Source of the DNA: Eubacterium sp. CAG:841
GTDB taxonomy: Bacteria > Bacillota > Clostridia > Oscillospirales > CAG-272
Direction of reading: 5' to 3'
Length of the DNA stretch: 6,812 bases
Assembly (NCBI GenBank): GCA_000437375.1
Contig: FR898218.1
Span: forward strand, 1-6,812
Position numbers and translations under genes: made by a program
The notes under the pieces: generated by a model
What the model was told of the DNA's origin: nothing
Databases searched by the model: none
The model's input: the letters and a program-made list of their open reading frames with translations, nothing else
Shown here: piece after piece, positions 1 through 4,664 of the stretch
How the letters are laid out: every line of letters begins with the position of its first letter
Position numbering within the stretch: position 1 is the first letter of the stretch

Positions 1-9
1 AAAAATCCG

Positions 10-16
10 CTCCTTT
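10..16 (-). promoter_or_regulatory. Probable ribosome binding site of a gene starting just off the left edge
   Basis: On the minus strand this reads AAAGGAG, followed by nine bases up to the window edge. That is the normal spacing between a Shine-Dalgarno sequence and a start codon. It lies downstream of the DUF362-ispE-small-protein genes on the same strand, so a further gene of that operon probably begins immediately outside the window. No start codon is visible, so this is inference from one good motif and its position. Confidence 0.4.
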
Positions 17-53
17 GATAAATATAAAAATTTGTACGAACTAATTATCAAAG
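13..53. repeat. 9-bp inverted repeat with a 23-base spacer
   Basis: CTTTGATAA at 13-21 is the exact reverse complement of TTATCAAAG at 45-53. The spacer is A/T-rich. On the minus strand the distal arm overlaps the AAAGGAG at 10-16, so pairing of the arms would partly hide that ribosome site. There is no run of T directly after either arm, which argues against an ordinary intrinsic terminator. It could be an mRNA structure that affects translation of the next gene, an operator, or chance in A/T-rich DNA. Confidence 0.4.
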
Positions 54-64
54 CTTCTTTTGCC

Positions 65-88
65 TTCTTTTCTTCTCGAAGAAAAGAA
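65..88 (-). repeat. Perfect polypyrimidine/polypurine hairpin after the small cysteine gene
   Basis: TTCTTTTCTT (65-74) and AAGAAAAGAA (79-88) form a perfect 10-bp stem around a four-base loop. In the minus-strand transcript it starts three bases after the stop codon of the small cysteine protein (92-94). The stem is mostly A:T, and no T tract follows on either strand, so it is a poor intrinsic terminator. An mRNA-stabilising or processing hairpin between operon genes is a reasonable alternative. Confidence 0.5.
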
Positions 89-91
89 CGG

Positions 92-301
92 TCAGTTCTG
101 CTTCTGAACGCTCTTGTACTCGTCGTAATAACGATAATACGGGCAGTTTCTCGTCTGACCGTATATAAAATCCGCCATTTCGTCCTCATCAAGACTTATG
201 TCGCAAACATATTCGTCGGTCATATCGTCATAAACGTAAAATTCACAAGTTTCACACGATGATGCAACCGATTTTTTATTTTCCGTCTTTTTCTTTTCCA
301 T
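92..301 (-). CDS. Small cysteine-motif protein, DUF6472-like
   Basis: This encodes a 69-residue soluble protein of unknown function. It has a Lys-rich N-terminus, a CxxC pair (Cys16, Cys19), a third Cys at 33 in an acidic stretch, and a fourth in NCPYYRY (Cys53). The pattern C-x2-C ... C ... CPYYR recalls the short clostridial proteins filed as DUF6472; that name is from memory, not a search. Four well-spaced cysteines suggest metal binding (Zn or Fe-S), which is inference. It starts only two bases after the ispE stop codon with no clear Shine-Dalgarno sequence of its own, so translation probably depends on reinitiation by ribosomes finishing ispE. No signal peptide or membrane segment is seen. 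The highly charged, Tyr-rich sequence and tight operon spacing make it a credible gene despite its size. Confidence 0.8.
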   Translation of the reverse strand: MEKKKTENKKSVASSCETCEFYVYDDMTDEYVCDISLDEDEMADFIYGQTRNCPYYRYYDEYKSVQKQN

Positions 302-303
302 AA

Positions 304-1191
304 TTATTTTTCAACATATGCGTAATCGCGTCTTGCAGGAGCGCAAACAAAAACCTTAGCTTCATCGTCAAGCGCTTCCTTTGCCGCTTTTGCTGCTTTT
401 ACCGAATCAAAAATCCCGAAAACTCCCGCTCCGGAGCCTGAAAGCATTGCCGCAACCGCACCGAGCGAAAGAAGTTTTTCCTTCAGCTGCGCCGAAGCAC
501 ACCCATCCTCCTGCACTCTTTCAAAATCGTTTTTCATTGCGGATGCAATCTTTTTCATGTCACATTCCGAAAGCGCCGAAAGCATCGCGCCTATTTCCGA
601 AGGATATCCCGCATCGTCCATAGCCGCATAAGCCTGCGCCGTAGATACCTTTTCTCCGTTCGGAACGGCAAGCACAATACAGCAGTCCGGCATCGGAGCA
701 CAGCTCTCAAGCACTTCGCCGAAGCCCGTCGCCTTTACCGTTCCTTTTTTTATACAGAACGGAACATCCGCACCGACAGTCGCACCGATTTCAAACAACT
801 CCGCAAGCGAAAATCTGTCGCCGGAAAGCGTGTTCAGCGCTATTATGACCGCCGCGGCGTCGGATGAGCCTCCTCCGAAGCCCGCACCGTCTGGTATTTT
901 CTTTTCTATTGTTATTTCAACCTTTATGTTGTCCTCTTCCGCCGCCGAAAGGTATGCCTGTGCCGCTTTGTACGCTATGTTTTCGCTTTCGGGAACATCG
1001 GAAAGCTCTCTGCACAGAACAGATACCTCCCTGCCGTTTCCCTCCGATGCGGAAACAGTCAACCTGTCAAAAAGGTTGACGCTCTGAAGCACCGTCTCCA
1101 CTTCGTGGTACCCGTCCGACCGCATACCCGTCACGCCGAAGTAAAGATTTATCTTTGCCGGCGCCAATATTGTAATTTTTCCGTTTTCCAT
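304..1191 (-). CDS. ispE: 4-diphosphocytidyl-2-C-methyl-D-erythritol kinase
   Basis: IspE is a GHMP-family kinase that phosphorylates the 2-hydroxyl of CDP-methylerythritol with ATP, the fourth step of the cytosolic MEP pathway to isopentenyl diphosphate. From the start chosen here the product has 295 residues, normal for the family. Visible motifs are PAKINL (11-16, substrate-site Lys13), the glycine-rich ATP motif IPDGAGFGGGSSDAAA (99-114), GADVPF (140-145, with Asp142 the expected catalytic base), NDFE (221-224), and the C-terminal SGSGAGVFG (251-259). An ATG seven codons upstream (1212) overlaps the previous gene's stop as ATGA but has no good ribosome site. The ATG at 1191 has GGAG (1201-1204) nine bases ahead and gives the usual short N-terminus, so it is preferred. 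The gene sits between the DUF362 protein and the small cysteine protein in one operon. Confidence 0.96.
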   Translation of the reverse strand: MENGKITILAPAKINLYFGVTGMRSDGYHEVETVLQSVNLFDRLTVSASEGNGREVSVLCRELSDVPESENIAYKAAQAYLSAAEEDNIKVEITIEKKIPDGAGFGGGSSDAAAVIIALNTLSGDRFSLAELFEIGATVGADVPFCIKKGTVKATGFGEVLESCAPMPDCCIVLAVPNGEKVSTAQAYAAMDDAGYPSEIGAMLSALSECDMKKIASAMKNDFERVQEDGCASAQLKEKLLSLGAVAAMLSGSGAGVFGIFDSVKAAKAAKEALDDEAKVFVCAPARRDYAYVEK

Positions 1192-1200
1192 ACTATGTAT

Positions 1201-1204
1201 CTCC
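1201..1204 (-). promoter_or_regulatory. Shine-Dalgarno site that decides the ispE start
   Basis: GGAG on the minus strand lies nine bases before the ATG at 1191. It lies inside the alternative N-terminal extension that starts at 1212, which lacks such a site. This supports initiation at 1191, leaving 17 bases between the DUF362 stop and the ispE start instead of a four-base overlap. Confidence 0.6.
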
Positions 1205-1208
1205 GGAT

Positions 1209-2378
1209 TCATTTGATTTTGCTTATTGTTTCCGTAATAAAATTGCGTTTTATCTTAACCGCAAGGAAAGGACACAGCTCCTGACAGCAATAACATCTTA
1301 TGCAGTTTGAAGCATTTATTTTCGCCTTTGCCCCGCTCTGAGTTTTTTCAAGCGTTATCGTTTTCTGAGGACATGAACGGACGCAGTCTCCGCATCCGCG
1401 ACAGGCTGACGTGTCTATAACCGGTCGCGGCATGAAAAATCTGCCTATCTTTCCGCGCGAAAAGAATTTAAGCGCTTTCATACTGCCGCCGCTTCCTTCC
1501 GCAGGCTTTACGTTTTCAACACCCGGAACGGGGTCTCCGCAAAGTATAAGCCCTTCCGCCTTTTCTGGACAAAGTCCACGCTTTATACTCTCAGCAACCG
1601 TTGTGACTTTTTCGTCAAAACCAAGCACCCGCGCAGACAAAAGGTCTGATGCAAAGGGATTTTGACTTGTCGAAATAAAACCGAATTCTCTCGGCGTTCC
1701 TGCCGTCGGACCGCTTCCCTCCATGCCTATAACGGCATCTGTCACGGCAATCACATTTTTGCTTTCGCAAAGCATAAGGCAAAGATCGCAAAGCATCGCG
1801 GCAAAATCGCCGTATTCGGGATACGCCGCGTGCGCCTCGAATTTTTCAATTCCCGGTATCGTGCCGAAGAGATTTTTCACCGCTCCGCTCATAACCGTCA
1901 GCGAATGAGTTTTAAGCTTACATAAATCTATTATAATATCCGCTTCGGCAACAGGTGTTATTATATTGAAACTCTTTACAAGCCTGCCCCCCTCATAGGA
2001 CATACGTTTCCACGTCGTATCTGTATTGAGCACGGCTCCGTGCTTTTCCGCAACGTCGGTTATACCGCATACGCGATAAATGCCTTCAAGCCTTGCTGCG
2101 CTGTAAACTCCGCCCGGACTTTCGGCAATTGTCGGCTTGCAGCCGAAGCTGTCAAGCGCCGAAAGAAGTCCGTCCAGCACCTGCGGAGCTATGGTCGCTG
2201 CATATTCCGGCGATTTTTTCATCACAAGGTTGGGTTTTATAACCGTCTTTTTACCGTCGAACGTGCTTTTGTCTATTCCGAGTTCCGCAAAATGGCGCAA
2301 AAATACCGCACATATCTCTTCCGAATTATATTCGCACACGCGCGAAGATATCACCTTGTCCGAACATTCAAACGCCAT
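1209..2378 (-). CDS. DUF362 domain protein with two C-terminal [4Fe-4S] ferredoxin motifs
   Basis: From the ATG at 2378 this is a 389-residue cytosolic protein. Residues about 45-280 match the DUF362 layout: KPNLV (48-52), an ESPGG element (86-90), DLCKLKTH (151-158) and GAVKNLFGTIPG (165-176). Two complete cluster motifs follow: Cys326-x2-Cys329-x2-Cys332-x3-Cys336-Pro and Cys359-x2-Cys362-x2-Cys365-x3-Cys369-Pro, the bacterial 2x[4Fe-4S] ferredoxin arrangement. It is probably an electron-transfer or Fe-S protein, but the substrate of DUF362 proteins of this type is not established. A TTG nine codons upstream (2405) extends the frame, but it would lie at or before the predicted transcription start, and only the ATG has GGAG (2388-2391) at a nine-base spacing. 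The gene is first in the operon with ispE. A role as redox partner for the Fe-S enzymes of the MEP pathway (IspG/IspH) is only a guess from adjacency. Confidence 0.93.
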   Translation of the reverse strand: MAFECSDKVISSRVCEYNSEEICAVFLRHFAELGIDKSTFDGKKTVIKPNLVMKKSPEYAATIAPQVLDGLLSALDSFGCKPTIAESPGGVYSAARLEGIYRVCGITDVAEKHGAVLNTDTTWKRMSYEGGRLVKSFNIITPVAEADIIIDLCKLKTHSLTVMSGAVKNLFGTIPGIEKFEAHAAYPEYGDFAAMLCDLCLMLCESKNVIAVTDAVIGMEGSGPTAGTPREFGFISTSQNPFASDLLSARVLGFDEKVTTVAESIKRGLCPEKAEGLILCGDPVPGVENVKPAEGSGGSMKALKFFSRGKIGRFFMPRPVIDTSACRGCGDCVRSCPQKTITLEKTQSGAKAKINASNCIRCYCCQELCPFLAVKIKRNFITETISKIK

Positions 2379-2387
2379 AATCACACA

Positions 2388-2391
2388 CTCC
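2388..2391 (-). promoter_or_regulatory. Shine-Dalgarno site of the DUF362 gene
   Basis: GGAG on the minus strand sits nine bases before the ATG at 2378. It falls between the predicted transcription start (about 2402) and that ATG. This rules in the ATG and makes the upstream TTG at 2405 unlikely as a start. Confidence 0.65.
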
Positions 2392-2408
2392 GTTTTCCGA
2401 TTCAATCC

Positions 2409-2437
2409 ATTGTATCACATATAAAATGATAAATCAA
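2409..2437 (-). promoter_or_regulatory. Sigma-A-type promoter of the DUF362-ispE operon
   Basis: On the minus strand a -35 box TTGATT (2432-2437) and a -10 box TACAAT (2409-2414) are separated by exactly 17 bases. TGA directly precedes the -10 box, giving an extended -10 element. Transcription should start near 2402, about 24 bases before the ATG at 2378. It lies in the only gap between tepA and the DUF362 gene, so the operon can be transcribed independently of tepA. Confidence 0.8.
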
Positions 2438-2438
2438 G

Positions 2439-2461
2439 AAAAAAGTGCAAGCGACTTTTTT
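2439..2461 (-). terminator. Weak A/T-rich hairpin after tepA, possible terminator
   Basis: AAAAAAGT (2439-2446) pairs with ACTTTTTT (2454-2461) around a seven-base loop. In the minus-strand transcript it begins at the last base of the tepA stop codon and ends in a T run followed by C. Only two of its eight pairs are outside the A:T runs, so it would be a weak terminator, leaky at best. It directly abuts the -35 box of the next promoter, so some tepA transcripts may continue into the DUF362-ispE operon. Confidence 0.4.
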
Positions 2462-3129
2462 CAGCTTTTCCCTCCGAGTGCGTCAAGCGCCGAAAGCGCG
2501 TCGGATATTCCTCCGAGTTCATCTATAAGACCCAGCTCCACTGCCTGCTCTCCCGTTATAACGCTGCCGACGTCCGTAGTAAGCTCGCCCGTATTCATCA
2601 TCAGCCGCTCAATCGTTTCCCTTTTGGCACTGCTGTGAGAAAGGATGAAACCCATAACGCGTTCCTGCATCCTTTCAAGAGAAGAAAACGCTTGCGGAAC
2701 GCCAAGCACCGTTCCGGATATTCTCACCGGATGAATTGTCATCGTCGCGCTCGGAACAGCAAAGCTTTTGCCGCAGGCAAGTGCTATCGGCAAGCCTATC
2801 GAATGACCTCCCCCAAGCACAAGAGAAACGGTAGGCGTTTTCATTCCGGAGAGCATCTCTGCTATGGCAAGTCCGGCTTCAACATCTCCTCCCACCGTGT
2901 TTATAAGCACAAGTATTCCCTTCACGTTCGGATCCTGCTCGGCACCGACGAGCAAAGGAAGAATGTGCTCGTATTTTGTCGTTTTCTGATTATCCGGCAG
3001 AATATAATGTCCCTCTATCTGTCCGATTATCGGAACGACTATATTTCCGCTTTTCCCTTTTATCGTTCCAAATGATATAATATCCCCTTTTTTTTCGTCT
3101 CCGGGCACTGCATTTTCGGTTTCTTTCAT
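2461..3129 (-). CDS. tepA: ClpP-family serine protease, TepA-like
   Basis: This encodes a 222-residue cytosolic protein of the ClpP/crotonase fold, closely resembling Bacillus TepA (YmfB), the translocation-enhancing peptidase. The N-terminal 25 residues are charged and poorly conserved. VLINTVGGDVEAG (74-86) forms the glycine-rich oxyanion-side segment, LGGGHSIG (105-112) carries the nucleophile Ser110, TMTIHPVR (129-136) carries His133, and TTDVGS (184-189) carries Asp186, so the triad is intact. GLIDELGG (200-207) closes the domain as in ClpP. There is no signal peptide. The start ATG is preceded by AAGGGG at seven bases. TepA is known as a ClpP relative linked to protein secretion; its natural substrates are not well defined. 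It is single-copy here with no Clp ATPase beside it. A -10-like TAATAT lies upstream at 3156-3161, but I see no convincing -35 box for it. Confidence 0.93.
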   Translation of the reverse strand: MKETENAVPGDEKKGDIISFGTIKGKSGNIVVPIIGQIEGHYILPDNQKTTKYEHILPLLVGAEQDPNVKGILVLINTVGGDVEAGLAIAEMLSGMKTPTVSLVLGGGHSIGLPIALACGKSFAVPSATMTIHPVRISGTVLGVPQAFSSLERMQERVMGFILSHSSAKRETIERLMMNTGELTTDVGSVITGEQAVELGLIDELGGISDALSALDALGGKS

Positions 3130-3167
3130 AAAATTTCCCCTTCGGATGTTTATTTATATTATTTTTT

Positions 3168-3219
3168 ACAAAAAATTTTTTATCTAATCATTTACAAGCG
3201 AAAGGATTTATATTATAAT
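3168..3219 (+). promoter_or_regulatory. Strong sigma-A-type promoter with UP-like tract for pduL operon
   Basis: The -35 box TTTACA (3191-3196) and the -10 box TATAAT (3214-3219, full consensus) are 17 bases apart. Transcription is expected to start near 3226. Immediately upstream, 3168-3188 is an A6T6 block followed by an A/T-rich stretch, placed at about -58 to -38. That is where RNA polymerase alpha-subunit UP elements sit, and it resembles their A-tract/T-tract pattern. This points to strong constitutive transcription of the three genes downstream. No obvious operator palindrome overlaps the boxes. Confidence 0.82.
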
Positions 3220-3241
3220 ATTTCAGAATGGAAAAGCTATA

Positions 3242-3293
3242 TTGCGGATATTTCCGCAACCTTCAAAAGATAAATTTCGGCGTAAAGCCGGGA
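3242..3293 (+). other. Structured 5' leader of the pduL operon (two hairpins)
   Basis: The predicted leader is about 80 bases. TTGCGGA (3242-3248) pairs perfectly with TCCGCAA (3253-3259) around a TATT loop. A second, weaker hairpin has CGGC (3278-3281) and GCCG (3287-3290) around GTAAA, extendable by two G:U pairs and one T:A pair to 3275-3293; it ends just before the GAGAG ribosome site (3296-3300). Neither is followed by a T run, so they are not attenuators of the usual kind. The first may simply protect the 5' end of the mRNA. The leader does not match a riboswitch class that I recognise. Confidence 0.5.
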
Positions 3294-3306
3294 AAGAGAG
3301 AAAAAC

Positions 3307-3912
3307 ATGGAAAACAAAATTCTTGTTGAAACAAGCGCGCGTCACATCCATCTGACGCAGGAAGCCGTTGAAGCACTGTTCGGCGCAGGTCACGTCCTCA
3401 CGAAAAAGAAGGACCTCAGCCAGCCAGGTCAGTTTGCCTGCGAAGAAAAAGTTACCGTTGTAAACAAGTGTGTTGACAGAAAGACCGGCGCGGAAGTTGA
3501 AAAAACACTCACTATGAGCGTTCTCGGACCGGTTCGTCCCGAAAATCAGGTAGAGGTTTCCTTCACCGACGCACGTACACTCGGCGTATCGGCTCCCGTT
3601 CGTGAATCGGGCGACGTTGCCGGCACACCCGGAGCAAAGCTCGTAGGTCCCGCAGGAGAATATGTTATCGATCACGGTATAATCGTTGCAAAAAGACATA
3701 TTCACCTCACTCCCGAAAACGCAGCCGATCTCGGCGTTGAAAACGGTCAAATAGTAAAAGTTCTCGTCGATACGGGCGCAGGACGTAAAACCGTGTTTGA
3801 CGACGTTGTCATCCGCGTCAAATCTTCGTTCGCTCCCGCTATGCATATAGATACGGATGAGTGCAACGCTTCCGCCGCATTCGGAACAGTCTACGGCGAA
3901 ATAGTTAAATAA
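3307..3912 (+). CDS. pduL: PduL-type phosphate acyltransferase (phosphotransacylase)
   Basis: PduL enzymes convert acyl-CoA plus phosphate to acyl-phosphate plus CoA and are unrelated to Pta. The 201-residue product has the family's two-lobed layout with both zinc-binding signatures: ARHIHL (11-16) and KRHIHL (129-134), plus MHIDTDE (179-185) with His180 and Glu185. The conserved GPVRP (74-78, with Arg77 the expected phosphate-site residue) begins the central QVEVSFTDAR segment. The protein starts almost directly at the first catalytic strand, without the amphipathic N-terminal helix that targets PduL to bacterial microcompartments, and no shell genes are nearby, so it should be a cytosolic housekeeping enzyme, probably acting on acetyl-CoA or propanoyl-CoA. 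Substrate preference cannot be read from sequence. GAGAG lies six bases before the ATG. It is the first gene of a three-gene unit. Confidence 0.93.
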   Translation: MENKILVETSARHIHLTQEAVEALFGAGHVLTKKKDLSQPGQFACEEKVTVVNKCVDRKTGAEVEKTLTMSVLGPVRPENQVEVSFTDARTLGVSAPVRESGDVAGTPGAKLVGPAGEYVIDHGIIVAKRHIHLTPENAADLGVENGQIVKVLVDTGAGRKTVFDDVVIRVKSSFAPAMHIDTDECNASAAFGTVYGEIVK

Positions 3913-3942
3913 GCAAAATTTTTAATTCAAAGGAGATAAGAA

Positions 3943-4650
3943 ATGGCAATTCTTTATTCAAAAGAAGTTGAAAACATGTGTCCCGTTGCCAAAGGTCCGG
4001 ATCACGGTCCCGCTCCCATTCCGGAAGAAGGCAAATGGATACAGGCAAAAGAAATTACGGATATTTCCGCTTATACGCACGGCGTAGGCTGGTGCGCTCC
4101 TCAGCAGGGCGCCTGCAAGCTTTCACTCAACGTTAAAAACGGCATAATCGAAGAAGCTCTCGTTGAGACAGTCGGTTGTTCGGGTATGACGCACTCCGCA
4201 GCCATGGCAGCAGAGATACTTCCCGGAAAAACAATTCTCGAAGCGCTCAATACAGACCTTGTATGCGACGCTATCAACACCGCTATGCGTGAGCTTTTCC
4301 TCCAGATAGTATACGGCAGAAGCCAGTCCGCCTTCTCCGAAAACGGTCTTGTTGTCGGCGCAGGCATGGAAGATCTCGGCAAAGGCGCACGTTCAATGGT
4401 CGGTACAATGTACGGAACAAAAGCAAAAGGCGTTCGTTATCTTGAAATGACAGAAGGCTATTGCACAAGAATGGCTCTTGATGAAGACAATCAGGTAATC
4501 GGTTACGAATTCGTATCTCTCGGCAAAATGACCGATATGATAAAGAAAGGCATTGAACCGAACGAAGCATACGAGAAGTCAAAAGGCACTTACGGCCGTT
4601 TCAAACCCGAAGACGGCGCCGTCAAGTACATTGACCCCCGTAAAGAGTAA
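3943..4650 (+). CDS. IscU/NifU-like iron-sulfur scaffold family protein, partner of GGGtGRT protein
   Basis: This encodes a 235-residue cytosolic protein related to the N-terminal IscU/NifU scaffold fold. The recognisable core is roughly residues 45-125: GACKLSLNVKNGIIEEA (56-72) and the ETVGCSGMTHSAAMAAEI segment (75-92), followed by PGKTILEAL, parallel IscU's beta-hairpin, YGC loop and KGK-type helix. Cysteines lie at 13, 51, 58, 79, 108 and 174. Cys58 or Cys51 and Cys79 correspond to the first two IscU ligands, but the His-Cys pair of IscU's third site is not present in recognisable form, and about 100 residues follow that IscU lacks. A role in Fe-S cluster handling is therefore likely but unproven. 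The start has a strong AAAGGAG (3929-3935) seven bases ahead. No cysteine desulfurase gene is adjacent. Paired genes of this kind are commonly found next to GGGtGRT genes. Confidence 0.85.
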   Translation: MAILYSKEVENMCPVAKGPDHGPAPIPEEGKWIQAKEITDISAYTHGVGWCAPQQGACKLSLNVKNGIIEEALVETVGCSGMTHSAAMAAEILPGKTILEALNTDLVCDAINTAMRELFLQIVYGRSQSAFSENGLVVGAGMEDLGKGARSMVGTMYGTKAKGVRYLEMTEGYCTRMALDEDNQVIGYEFVSLGKMTDMIKKGIEPNEAYEKSKGTYGRFKPEDGAVKYIDPRKE

Positions 4651-4664
4651 GGAGGATACAGGTA

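Noticed and set aside
32..262. Plus-strand frame of 76 codons at the left end
   Set aside because: Antisense to the small cysteine protein, which has operon spacing and a conserved-looking motif; the plus frame has neither.
1209..1212. ATGA overlap as the ispE start
   Set aside because: Attractive for coupling, but the ATG at 1191 has a proper GGAG at nine bases and gives the family-typical N-terminus; kept only as an alternative.
2040..2429. Plus-strand frames of 95-129 codons opposite the DUF362 gene
   Set aside because: Both are antisense to a gene with clear ferredoxin motifs, and run through its promoter; no family resemblance or ribosome site.
2635..3075. Plus-strand frame of 146 codons opposite tepA
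   Set aside because: Lys/Arg/His-rich shadow of a gene with a complete catalytic triad; no independent signals.
3151..3197. Minus-strand promoter for tepA
   Set aside because: TAATAT (3156-3161) could be a -10 box, but no acceptable -35 box lies 16-18 bases upstream, and TTGTAA (3192-3197) has no -10 partner at the right distance.
3226..3306. Riboswitch in the pduL leader
   Set aside because: The leader is only about 80 bases with two simple hairpins, no known aptamer motif and no terminator/antiterminator pair.
3223..3846. Long open frame on the minus strand opposite pduL (207 codons)
   Set aside because: It is fully antisense to a confidently identified gene, has a Cys/Phe-rich composition unlike known families, no ribosome site that I can see, and would oppose the strong pduL promoter.
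3307..3912. Bacterial microcompartment locus because of pduL
   Set aside because: No shell protein, aldehyde dehydrogenase or diol dehydratase genes nearby, and the protein lacks the N-terminal encapsulation extension.
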